Shown piece by piece: positions 1 through 5,786 of a stretch of DNA of 6,127 nucleotides (within the stretch, counting starts at the first letter, position 1; each line of letters begins with the position of its first letter). Under the pieces are notes generated by a model. The model had not been told where the DNA came from. It did not search any database and saw only the letters and a program-made list of their open reading frames with translations. This DNA is from Candidatus Martarchaeota archaeon (GTDB lineage: Archaea; Micrarchaeota; Micrarchaeia; Micrarchaeales; CABMGC01), in the NCBI GenBank assembly GCA_023485825.1, contig JAMCZF010000042.1, positions 1 through 6,127 of the forward strand. Reading direction: 5' to 3'. The position numbers were made by a program, and so were the translations under genes.

Positions 1-84
1 CGGTGCCGCCAATGCCGTGTGCTGATAAGTGCTATGTTTGAGCTGGGAATTGAACCTAATCTCATAAACGATGCCATCTATTAG
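1..84 (+). CDS. Possible 3' end of a truncated CDS, unknown function
   Basis: The first frame is open from the window edge to TAG at 82-84 and gives 27 residues, beginning RCRQCRVLIS and ending in an IEPNLINDAIY tail. The tail could be an amphipathic helix, and the Cys-x-x-Cys near the edge could belong to a zinc ribbon, but 27 codons are too few to prove coding or name a family. If real, it is convergent with the minus-strand gene at 62-310 and overlaps its 3' end by 23 nt. The overlap lies inside an inverted repeat. A 27-codon open stretch at a window edge can arise by chance, hence the low confidence. Confidence 0.3.
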   Translation, partial: RCRQCRVLISAMFELGIEPNLINDAIY

Positions 85-92
85 GCTCAATT
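48..92 (-). repeat. Inverted repeat / possible hairpin at convergent gene ends
   Basis: Positions 48-60 (AATTGAACCTAAT) and 80-92 (ATTAGGCTCAATT) can form a 13-bp stem with a 19-nt loop. Read as minus-strand RNA, every pair forms, with one G-U wobble; as plus-strand RNA the same position is an A-C mismatch, which favours a role for the minus transcript. The loop contains the stop codon of the 82-aa gene. It could be a terminator or 3'-end stabiliser, but no clear U-tract follows. Confidence 0.45.
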
Positions 93-310
93 TCATCAAA
101 GGTTAAGGTATAATTAGGTTTTTCCACCTTTGCATAATACCCGTTCTTTTTCAAAAAAGCAACGAAATGTTTTGCATCTGGGGCTGTTCTACCACTTTTC
201 TTGACATATTCCTGGCATAGCTCTAACAACTCATCCTTCTTCAAATCAGTCTTTATAAATTCGTAGTAATCCATTACCCAGATTATTTCTACTCTATATT
301 TTCTTTTCAT
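62..310 (-). CDS. Small hypothetical protein (82 aa)
   Basis: I do not recognise this protein. It is 82 aa, charged and rich in Lys, Tyr and Glu, starting MKRKYRVEIIWVMDYYEF and ending in EIEPNRWHRL. It has no signal peptide, membrane segment or cysteine motif; a helix probably covers residues 24-38 (KKDELLELCQEYVKK), with strands before and after. The gene is clearly more AT-rich than all later genes in the window, which suggests a different origin such as a virus, plasmid or transferred gene, though this is inference. The ATG at 310 follows an AT-rich stretch with a TTTTAATAA box about 35 nt upstream (minus strand, around 341-349), consistent with a very short leader. The 3' end lies within an inverted repeat. 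Confidence 0.55.
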   Translation of the reverse strand: MKRKYRVEIIWVMDYYEFIKTDLKKDELLELCQEYVKKSGRTAPDAKHFVAFLKKNGYYAKVEKPNYTLTFDEIEPNRWHRL

Positions 311-324
311 ATTAAAACCTTAAA

Positions 325-356
325 TAAAACTACAAAAACATTATTAAAACTACAAA
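325..356. promoter_or_regulatory. Two exact 12-bp direct repeats in a divergent promoter region
   Basis: TAAAACTACAAA occurs at 325-336 and again at 345-356, exactly 20 bp apart start to start, or about two turns of the helix. A shorter TAAAAC copy lies at 312-317. The repeats sit in the 311-383 gap between the divergent 82-aa gene and the KaiC-like gene and flank the TTAATAA-like box likely used by the minus gene. Same-face spacing suits operator sites for a dimeric regulator, which is inference. Confidence 0.4.
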
Positions 357-374
357 GCCGATCCAGCATAAACC

Positions 375-381
375 TATAAAA
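375..381 (+). promoter_or_regulatory. TATA box for the KaiC-like gene
   Basis: TATAAAA preceded by CC is the best TATA match in this gap. Its centre at 378 predicts transcription starting near 403-406. That is downstream of the first in-frame ATG (384) and upstream of the second (429), so it supports translation from 429 with a leader of about 25 nt. Confidence 0.5.
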
Positions 382-428
382 GCATGTTCGGTGCAGTAGT
401 AACAACAAGCACTGGAAAGCTGGCGACA

Positions 429-1142
429 ATGTCAAACCGCGTTAAGACGGGCATAGCTGGCATCGATACGATGCTCGATGGGGGCATACCACAAGGCAAC
501 CAGGTGGTGATTGCGGGAGCTCCGGGCACAGGCAAGACGCTCTTCGCATTCGAGTACATATACAAAGGCGCGAAGCTCGGGGAGCCGGGCATATTCTTCT
601 CCTTCAACCAGGACACCGAGTCATTTCTCCGTACAGTCAAGGATACCCTGACGGGCTTCACCGACATAGACCTTCTCATAGAAGACAAGAAGCTGGTTAT
701 ACTTGGCTACGAGGAGACAAAGACATTCATACAGAAGGGATCAGAGAGCACCAACTACGCGTTCACTGGCATGATATCGCAGTTACAGTCGAGGATTGAG
801 GACTGCCAAGCGACAAGGATGGCCATAGACTCGCTTTCGTACATAAAAATGTACACCAAGGACCCGTTCGAATACAGGAACCTCCTTACAAGCCTGTTGA
901 TCATACTCGGCAGGCAACACGTCACCTCGCTCATAACTGCCGAGGCCGGGCAGGAGGCAGACGGCATCCATCAGGAATTCTTCATATACGACGGAGTCAT
1001 ATCGATGGGGAGCGTTCATGGAAGCGGAAACAGGGTGCTCTCCATAAGAAAGATGCGCGGTGCGAACCACGCGCACGGGATCGCGCAGTACAGGATAACC
1101 CCAAACGGTATAAATGTAACTACCCCGCAGACGCAGCAGTAA
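429..1142 (+). CDS. KaiC/RAD55-like RecA-superfamily ATPase, single domain
   Basis: A 237-aa, one-domain RecA-fold P-loop protein of the archaeal KaiC/GvpD/RAD55-like group, cytoplasmic. Members bind ATP, often oligomerise and act in signalling or regulation; the partner here is unknown. The start at 429 gives the usual family opening (MSNRVKTGIAGIDTMLDGGI). Walker A is GAPGTGKT at residues 30-37 and Walker B is RMAIDSLSY with Asp134. The C-terminal KMRG motif (residues 208-211), followed by a strand and 'ITPNGI', matches the family. Where KaiC has the catalytic Glu pair after its 'FVTF' strand, this protein has Asn60-Gln61 (FFSFNQD), so ATP hydrolysis may be weak or lost. An in-frame ATG at 384 would add 15 unlike-family residues and lies too close to the TATA box. 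The gene converges on the regulator at 1172-1861 with a 29-nt gap. Confidence 0.88.
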   Translation: MSNRVKTGIAGIDTMLDGGIPQGNQVVIAGAPGTGKTLFAFEYIYKGAKLGEPGIFFSFNQDTESFLRTVKDTLTGFTDIDLLIEDKKLVILGYEETKTFIQKGSESTNYAFTGMISQLQSRIEDCQATRMAIDSLSYIKMYTKDPFEYRNLLTSLLIILGRQHVTSLITAEAGQEADGIHQEFFIYDGVISMGSVHGSGNRVLSIRKMRGANHAHGIAQYRITPNGINVTTPQTQQ

Positions 1143-1171
1143 GGGCCCGTGGTCCGCAAGTCCCTCAGCGG

Positions 1172-1861
1172 TCAGATGTTGTTGAGGCGCATCCTTATCT
1201 CCTCGGCGTTTAGCTTAGTCGTAAGGAGCGGTATGTGCTCTATCTGCGATATCTTTATCGCCAGCTTGTCCACCGAGTCAAGGTTCTGTATTACGACAAG
1301 CTTGGGCTTTATCGGGGCCACGCGCACTACGACCATGGGCGATCTTCCTGTACTCACCTGGTCGAATATGAATGCGCGCTCGTTTGTCGTCCCGAAGAGC
1401 TTTGGATACTCCGCAGGCGATATCTCAAGTATGACGCGCAGGCTGTCCATGAGAGTGTATCCGAACAGCCTCATCGAGTCGAGGTAGTTTGGGTTCGTTA
1501 TTATCTTCGCGTCGATCAGCCTGACCATGTCTGTGCCGGATATGGGGGCCGAGAAGTCGTGTATGGAGTAGAATGATCCGTTCTCATCCTTCTTGCTGAA
1601 CTTCTCGAGGTTTCGCGCTATCTCCCCGCCGCGCTTCGTGTCTATAGTGAACAGCGCAGCGACAAACCTCTTTATGACCCCGACGCCGGGGCTGGCGCGC
1701 CTGTTGCCCTCGTAATCGCTTATGGTCGATGTGGATATGTCGAGATACTTAGCAAGCTCGACCTGCGATATCCCGAAGAGCTCGCGCCACTTCTTCATGG
1801 TGCTTCCCGGGGTATCCGACAACGCTATCTCACCCGCAATCCTCTCCTGCAAGCTGTCCAT
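1172..1861 (-). CDS. Xre-type HTH transcriptional regulator, archaeal (COG1709-like)
   Basis: A 229-aa predicted DNA-binding regulator. The N-terminus has 'RIAGEIALSDTPGSTMKKWR' (about residues 7-26) running into a Cro/C1-type helix-turn-helix: ISQVELAKYL (31-40) as first helix, turn, and recognition helix STSTISDYEGNRR (43-55). This is the arrangement I know from archaeal regulators grouped in COG1709; that family assignment is from memory. Residues 60-229 form a mixed alpha/beta C-terminal domain of unknown role, perhaps ligand sensing or dimerisation. The frame stays open to a TTG at 1930, but the family block begins just after the ATG at 1861, and a TATA-like CTTTAATA sits about 40 bp upstream of that ATG. 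It lies 69 nt behind the membrane protein gene on the same strand, so it may be read from its own promoter, from that gene's transcript, or both. Confidence 0.82.
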   Translation of the reverse strand: MDSLQERIAGEIALSDTPGSTMKKWRELFGISQVELAKYLDISTSTISDYEGNRRASPGVGVIKRFVAALFTIDTKRGGEIARNLEKFSKKDENGSFYSIHDFSAPISGTDMVRLIDAKIITNPNYLDSMRLFGYTLMDSLRVILEISPAEYPKLFGTTNERAFIFDQVSTGRSPMVVVRVAPIKPKLVVIQNLDSVDKLAIKISQIEHIPLLTTKLNAEEIRMRLNNI

Positions 1862-1897
1862 GTAACCAATTCCAATGTATCTTATGTAGCGCAAACG

Positions 1898-1905
1898 TAT
1901 TAAAG
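1898..1905 (-). promoter_or_regulatory. TATA-like box for the HTH regulator
   Basis: CTTTAATA on the minus strand is centred about 40 bp before the ATG at 1861, predicting a leader of roughly 14 nt. It lies in the 69-nt gap after the upstream membrane protein gene. No clear Shine-Dalgarno sequence precedes the ATG. Confidence 0.35.
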
Positions 1906-1930
1906 CTTCTGACGAACCCCCTATAGACAA

Positions 1931-2698
1931 TTATCGTTTACCTGTGTGCTTAGTGCGTTTCTTGCGCGCGCCCATGCGCCGCTCGCGGACCGAGCCACGC
2001 GCCCCAGCACGGCCCGCCCTCGAGTATATCCTCTGCGCCTCGGCGTCGATGTCTGATTGCTGCTTCTTGCCGCCGCGCTTCCTGAAGAATGACAGGAAGA
2101 TCAGGACCACGCCGGCGAAGAACATGGCGCCGGCAACTATGCTGCCGGCCTCGAAAGTGCCGTTGTACTGCACGCTGTTCCCCATTATGTCGTTGACAGG
2201 AAGATACAGGTACCCGTACGAGACATTGTCCATCGAATTGGCGTTTGTGTTCCTGAACAGGAAGAAGTAGTTGCCTGGACTGTACACTATATTGTTTGCT
2301 CCATAAACAGGCACTGAGACGTTCTTCGAGTAGTTGGCTGAATAAGGCATTGCGCCGAGCATGCTGTCCTGTGTCTCATAGAGCAGCCCGTTCTCCGGAG
2401 AGATTGAACTGAACGCATCAATGGCATTGGCGGCACCGAAGCCCCTGAAGCCCGTTGAGTTGAGCAGGTAGAAATCAACGGGAGCTGTCGCGCTGTAGAA
2501 AAACTCCAGCAGGGAGCTACTGTTGAGGTACAGCGAGCCGTAGGCATAGCTGTTGCTCGCCACGATCACAGTTGAGTTGTACTGGCTTAGCGCCTGCGGC
2601 CCGGCCTGCGGGAGCTGGGACGACCCGTACAGCATGCCAAGCACAACCAGCGCAATTCCAAGTACCAGCAGTATTCTGTCCAATAAATCACCCTGCAT
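1931..2698 (-). CDS. Two-TM membrane protein with glycosylated ectodomain and basic tail
   Basis: A 255-aa protein I cannot name. A short N-terminal segment leads into TM1 (residues 9-25, ILLVLGIALVVLGMLYG), then about 160 residues predicted outside the cell, TM2 (185-205, ending FLSFF), and a 50-residue cytoplasmic tail with 19 Lys/Arg. The ectodomain is rich in Ser, Tyr and Asn with at least seven N-x-S/T sequons. Its pattern (a 'SATAPVDFYLLN' strand, later 'SPGNYFFLFRNTN') resembles the beta-sandwich or GOLD-like ectodomains of some archaeal membrane proteins; this is a tentative pattern match. The basic tail could bind nucleic acid, ribosomes or acidic lipid heads. The ATG at 2698 is preferred over the in-frame GTG at 2704 because it lies 25 bp from the TATA box, as expected for a leaderless transcript. 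It is divergent from the Cys-rich surface protein gene. Confidence 0.75.
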   Translation of the reverse strand: MQGDLLDRILLVLGIALVVLGMLYGSSQLPQAGPQALSQYNSTVIVASNSYAYGSLYLNSSSLLEFFYSATAPVDFYLLNSTGFRGFGAANAIDAFSSISPENGLLYETQDSMLGAMPYSANYSKNVSVPVYGANNIVYSPGNYFFLFRNTNANSMDNVSYGYLYLPVNDIMGNSVQYNGTFEAGSIVAGAMFFAGVVLIFLSFFRKRGGKKQQSDIDAEAQRIYSRAGRAGARGSVRERRMGARKKRTKHTGKR

Positions 2699-2719
2699 AG
2701 TCACTTACGAGTAAAAAGC

Positions 2720-2726
2720 TTAATAA
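2720..2726. promoter_or_regulatory. Shared divergent TATA box
   Basis: TTAATAA (TTATTAA on the other strand) is centred at 2723, 26 bp before the plus-strand ATG at 2749 and 25 bp before the minus-strand ATG at 2698. It sits beside the near-palindromic TAAAAAGCTTAATAA (2712-2726). One element could therefore direct leaderless transcription both ways. The 50-bp gap has no other good candidate. Confidence 0.5.
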
Positions 2727-2748
2727 CATTACCCCTAAAGATACTATC

Positions 2749-3918
2749 ATGACATCGCCGCCATCTTCCCAGCCTAAGGGCCGGTTGCCCAAGCCAGTAG
2801 CTGCCCTGCGCCGCGCGCTGCATGGCGATGAGAGGCTTCTCCTGTATGCCGTCATGGCCATGGCTCTTGCCGTGGTGGCAGTGATAGTCGCCTTCACCAG
2901 CGGCAGTGTAAAGGGGCAGGGCCTCAGCAGATGCACAGGCATAACCCTATCCACCTACAGGGACCAGTGTCTGAGCCAGCTTGCATATTCCACCGCGAAC
3001 GTATCCGTGTGCACGTACATGAGCGATGAGCAGTCATCAGATGCATGCATTCTCAACGTGTCCGCAGAAACATCAAATGCACTGTCATGCACTGGCATGA
3101 GCAATCGGTATTACAGGGACCTGTGCGTATACGATATAGCAAACGCTACCGGCTCCTACTCGCTGTGCGGCACGCTTGACGACGCGTCTGCAGTGCAGTG
3201 CTACAGCGCAATTGCGTCTAAACTGCATAATCCCGGCATATGCTCCGGCATAAACGATAATGCGTCTGCGATGTCCATATGCAGCTCTGCCGCAGAGATG
3301 AGCTACGCGTTCGCTACATCAAATGCGTCAGCATGCGCACTCGTGAGCAACTCAACCTACGCGCCAGCGATATACAATATTACGGCATACGCCGAGCTCG
3401 CATTTCCGAGGTCCAACAGCAGCTACGCATCAACAAGGAGCATAGAATCCCCGCTCAGCTATGTGCAGCTGCTGCCGAATGTATCATACAGTGCCAGGGA
3501 CCTTTGCTACATGTACATGGCATACAACCTAAGCGACAGCGCCTATTGCGGTCATGTATCCAATGAGACCCTCTCAAAAACATGCATCGAGACGGTTCCA
3601 GGCGCGGCAAATTCCCTCGTCTCAAACTCGATAATCGCGGCTCTCAACTCCACGAACACCACGCTGATATTACCGCGGCTTAAGAGCATCCTTTGCACGA
3701 ACTCCTCATTCTCCGGGTCCCAATGTGAAGATATAGTGCTCATGTGGGAGGCCATGCAAACCAAGAACGCCAGCATATGCGCGAACCTGCCCGGCTACGA
3801 AAACTCAACATGCTACGCATCGCTTGCCGCGAACTACAGGAACGCAAGCTACTGCTCTTACATAAAGAATGCGACCCTCAATGTCGCATGCCTCAACAAC
3901 ATATACAATGCGAGCTGA
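2749..3918 (+). CDS. Membrane-anchored Cys-rich repeat surface protein
   Basis: A 389-aa protein with a short basic cytoplasmic N-terminus, one TM helix (residues 30-50) and a long extracytoplasmic region. The ectodomain is made of degenerate units of about 20-25 residues in the style 'C-T-G-I/M ... Y-R-D-x-C ... A ... N-x-S-x-C'; clear examples start near residue 62 (CTGITLSTYRDQC) and at CTGMSNRYYRDLC, and the last lie near the C-terminus (SYCSYIKNATLNVAC). There are 20 cysteines, all after the TM, which suits disulfide pairing, and about 19 N-x-S/T sequons, which suits a heavily glycosylated surface protein. Similar Cys/Arg-Asp/Cys-Tyr repeats occur in uncharacterised archaeal secreted proteins. 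The ATG at 2749 lies 26 bp from the TATA box, suggesting a leaderless mRNA. The last 11 nt overlap the DHH gene. Codons 56-69 contain the first copy of a 38-bp repeat. Function is unknown; adhesion or envelope structure is a guess. Confidence 0.78.
   Translation: MTSPPSSQPKGRLPKPVAALRRALHGDERLLLYAVMAMALAVVAVIVAFTSGSVKGQGLSRCTGITLSTYRDQCLSQLAYSTANVSVCTYMSDEQSSDACILNVSAETSNALSCTGMSNRYYRDLCVYDIANATGSYSLCGTLDDASAVQCYSAIASKLHNPGICSGINDNASAMSICSSAAEMSYAFATSNASACALVSNSTYAPAIYNITAYAELAFPRSNSSYASTRSIESPLSYVQLLPNVSYSARDLCYMYMAYNLSDSAYCGHVSNETLSKTCIETVPGAANSLVSNSIIAALNSTNTTLILPRLKSILCTNSSFSGSQCEDIVLMWEAMQTKNASICANLPGYENSTCYASLAANYRNASYCSYIKNATLNVACLNNIYNAS
2916..2953 (+). repeat. 38-bp perfect direct repeat, copy 1
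   Basis: It begins GCAGGGCCTCAGCAG and ends ATAACCCTATCCA, and is identical over all 38 bases to 4049-4086, in the same orientation. Identity stops abruptly at both edges. Here it encodes the first cysteine unit of the surface protein (residues 56-69, including GLSRCTGITLS), which fits that protein's repeat pattern. Confidence 0.97.
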
Positions 3919-5314
3919 TGCGGTGGAGTACGCGGTAACCTGCATAAAGCACTCGGGCACTGGCAGCTTCCACTGCGTCAGGTTCAGCAAGGGCCGGGCC
4001 GACGCCGTCGAGGCCTCGTTCGATGGCGAGCTCGGCATCTGTGATATTGCAGGGCCTCAGCAGATGCACAGGCATAACCCTATCCAGAAGGCTGACCCGG
4101 TCGCGCTTGTGGAGAAGGCCGAGGAGATAGCAAGCCTCTCAACTGAGAGGCGTGCATATGCTTCAGGAATAAGCGGCATAGACTCCGTAATATCAGCGAT
4201 GTGGCCGAAGATGCTCGATGCGTCGCGCATGCTGCTGAAGAAGCTGGTGCTAGGCGCGCCTATGGTAATACGCTTCCACAACGACGCGGACGGAACAAGC
4301 GGCGCATACGCCCTTTACAAGTCGATCGAGGACTTCATGGCCAACGGGAACAGGCTCAAGGGCAGTTACACCGCAGCATGGATTATGAACAGGGGCATAA
4401 CATACACCACCGCTGACGCGAGCCACGACCTGTCCTCGACGGGCGCATTCACATCCGTGGAGAAACCCCTGCTTGTCATAATCGACTTCGGGACATCTCC
4501 CGGGAGCAATGCGGGAGCGCGCCTTGTCGGTGGCAAGTTTGACATCATATGGATTGATCACCACCCGATAGAAGAGGGGTTCGTGGGACAGCATCTGCCA
4601 TTCTACATCAACCCGTGGCAGTACATGGGCAATTCGGACATCCCCGCAGGGTTCCTCACCGCGGCGTTATCCAAGACATTCTCCGGCATGGACACGAGGG
4701 AGATAGAGAACGCATCGTTCATAGGCGACTACAGCCGCTACGCCGACAGGAAGGCTCCAGGAGCTGACCTTTCCGCATTCCTGGACATGGTCACCAGCGA
4801 TGCGAGAATAGCTTCGGGGCCTTCTGCAAGCGGCATAACGCCAAAGGAGATAGACTCCATAATCACCGATCAGGAGAGATACCGGGAGATGCTGTCTTAT
4901 GCGAAGACGAAGATGTCCGATGCAATCGGGAACGCGATGCAGAAGCTCCGCAGATACAAGGCGAACGGCTGCGCTATCTACGTGTCCGGGTTTGACGACT
5001 TGCGAAGCGAGGACACCAAATATCCGCTGCCAGGCAGGTTCTCCTCTAAGCTCCTCGAGAAGCTGCTGGACGGAGGCGATCATGCGATACTACTCCTGCA
5101 CTTCGGCAACTACGTATCGATCCGCGTTGACACATCAGTAGCCGACAAGGCAGACATCCTCGGCATAATAGCCGGACTCAAGGAAAAATACGCTGAGGAG
5201 ATAGAGAGCGGCGGCGGCCACAAGACGGCCGCGAACATCAAGGTTGCGGCAGGATATCCAAAGGAGGAGATAATGCGCGAGATCATCTCCGCGCTCAAGA
5301 AAAGATTGGAGTAA
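3908..5314 (+). CDS. DHH/DHHA1 phosphoesterase, RecJ/GAN-like
   Basis: A 468-aa cytoplasmic DHH-superfamily phosphoesterase, most like archaeal RecJ-type proteins, which are Mn/Mg-dependent 5'-3' single-strand exonucleases and relatives of the GINS-associated nuclease and Cdc45. Motif I is HNDADG (residues 124-129), motif II has Asp193 in IIDFG, motif III is DHH at 217-219 followed by P-I-E-E, then an 'IPAG' block (245-248). The C-terminal DHHA1 domain carries SGGGH at 434-438, the substrate-binding motif. All metal-binding residues expected of an active enzyme appear present. The first 115 residues match no domain I recognise and include, at residues 48-60, the second copy of the 38-bp repeat. 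The DnaJ-like zinc finger of COG1107 relatives is absent. The start at 3908 overlaps the previous gene by 11 nt; 3869 (13 codons earlier) and a GTG at 3923 are alternatives. Exact substrate (ssDNA, nanoRNA or dinucleotide) cannot be told from motifs. Confidence 0.88.
   Translation: MRADAVEYAVTCIKHSGTGSFHCVRFSKGRADAVEASFDGELGICDIAGPQQMHRHNPIQKADPVALVEKAEEIASLSTERRAYASGISGIDSVISAMWPKMLDASRMLLKKLVLGAPMVIRFHNDADGTSGAYALYKSIEDFMANGNRLKGSYTAAWIMNRGITYTTADASHDLSSTGAFTSVEKPLLVIIDFGTSPGSNAGARLVGGKFDIIWIDHHPIEEGFVGQHLPFYINPWQYMGNSDIPAGFLTAALSKTFSGMDTREIENASFIGDYSRYADRKAPGADLSAFLDMVTSDARIASGPSASGITPKEIDSIITDQERYREMLSYAKTKMSDAIGNAMQKLRRYKANGCAIYVSGFDDLRSEDTKYPLPGRFSSKLLEKLLDGGDHAILLLHFGNYVSIRVDTSVADKADILGIIAGLKEKYAEEIESGGGHKTAANIKVAAGYPKEEIMREIISALKKRLE
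4049..4086 (+). repeat. 38-bp perfect direct repeat, copy 2
   Basis: Identical to 2916-2953, with 1133 bp between start points. Here it is read in a different frame, giving AGPQQMHRHNPIQ (residues 48-60 of the DHH protein). This Gln/His-rich stretch looks unlike the surrounding sequence, so this copy is the likelier newcomer, which is inference. Confidence 0.97.
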
Positions 5315-5608
5315 ATGAAGGCATTCTACATAGTGCACGGTGTCGTCCAGGGGGTAGGATACAGGGCACATGTGCGCGCGGCAGCGCAAAAGCACGGAAT
5401 CAGCGGCATGGTGCGCAACAGGCGCGACGGAAGCGTAGAGATATTCGCGCAGGGAAGCACAGACAAGATGAATGCATTCGAGAAGGAGGTAAGCGTATCT
5501 GTGCGCAGCGGACCTCAGGTATTCCATGTGGAAAAATTCATGGAGGGGTCTGAGGGATTCATTGATTTTGGGAACCGCGAGAGATTCTCTATAGAGAAAA
5601 CAGAATAG
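5315..5608 (+). CDS. acyP: Acylphosphatase
   Basis: A 97-aa cytoplasmic acylphosphatase, which hydrolyses carboxyl-phosphate bonds such as acetyl phosphate or 1,3-bisphosphoglycerate to carboxylate and phosphate. Both family signatures are clear: the phosphate-binding loop GVVQGVGYR (residues 9-17) with catalytic Arg17, and GMVRNRRDGSVEIFAQG (31-47) with catalytic Asn35. Length is close to the usual 90-100 residues. The ATG follows directly on the TAA of the DHH gene with no gap, and GGAG at 5308-5311 may serve as a close Shine-Dalgarno site, so it is probably translated from the same mRNA. The physiological link with a nuclease-like neighbour is unclear. Confidence 0.93.
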   Translation: MKAFYIVHGVVQGVGYRAHVRAAAQKHGISGMVRNRRDGSVEIFAQGSTDKMNAFEKEVSVSVRSGPQVFHVEKFMEGSEGFIDFGNRERFSIEKTE

Positions 5609-5615
5609 GTGCCAG

Positions 5616-5719
5616 TATCTCTGAGGCATTTCCCAATTCTGCCGCTCAGGGCCTCAATATGCAGCTTCCTTCGCGTGACAGAGCTCGGCGCAGCCCTAAT
5701 ATCTCAGAGGCATGTTCCC
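5616..5719. repeat. Imperfect 20-bp direct repeat pair
   Basis: TATCTCTGAGGCATTTCCC (5616-5634) and TATCTCAGAGGCATGTTCCC (5700-5719) agree at all but one substitution and one inserted base, with starts 84 bp apart. They lie just after the acylphosphatase stop in a region without a supported gene. Each contains a CTC-N-GAG-like dyad. Role unknown. Confidence 0.6.
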
Positions 5720-5756
5720 TGCTCCCAACGCCGTCTGGCATGCGCGCACCACCTGC

Positions 5757-5786
5757 GCAGGCGCGAGCGCCACGCGGCGCGCCTGC
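5757..5786. repeat. GC-rich hairpin
   Basis: GCAGGCGCG (5757-5765) and CGCGCCTGC (5778-5786) form a perfect 9-bp stem with a 12-nt loop, and GCATG/CATGGC flanks could extend it with a bulge. In the plus sense a T-rich stretch (5803-5811, TCTTTTGTT) follows about 17 nt later, so a terminator for the plus-strand gene cluster or part of a structured RNA are both possible. Confidence 0.4.

Noticed and set aside
41..61. tRNA T-arm look-alike on the minus strand (GGTTCAATTCCC)
   Set aside because: The T stem has a mismatch, no matching 5' acceptor strand (GTTTGAG) lies upstream, and the bases are better explained by the inverted repeat.
384..428. Longer KaiC-like protein from ATG 384
   Set aside because: This ATG is 3 nt from the TATA box and upstream of the predicted transcription start; the added 15 residues do not resemble the family. 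Start mapping would settle it.
1143..1171. Possible terminator between the convergent KaiC-like and HTH genes
   Set aside because: The 29-nt gap contains a GGGCCC palindrome but no stable stem or T-tract on either strand.
1862..1930. N-terminal extension of the HTH regulator to a TTG at 1930
   Set aside because: The extra 23 residues precede the family block, would contain the likely TATA box, and use a rare start codon directly after the previous stop.
5585..5598. 14-bp perfect palindrome TTCTCTATAGAGAA
   Set aside because: It lies within acylphosphatase codons, and about one such palindrome every two or three windows of this size is expected by chance.
5647..5656. Third partial copy of the 38-bp repeat (CAGGGCCTCA)
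   Set aside because: Only 10 contiguous bases match, which is expected several times by chance in a window this size.
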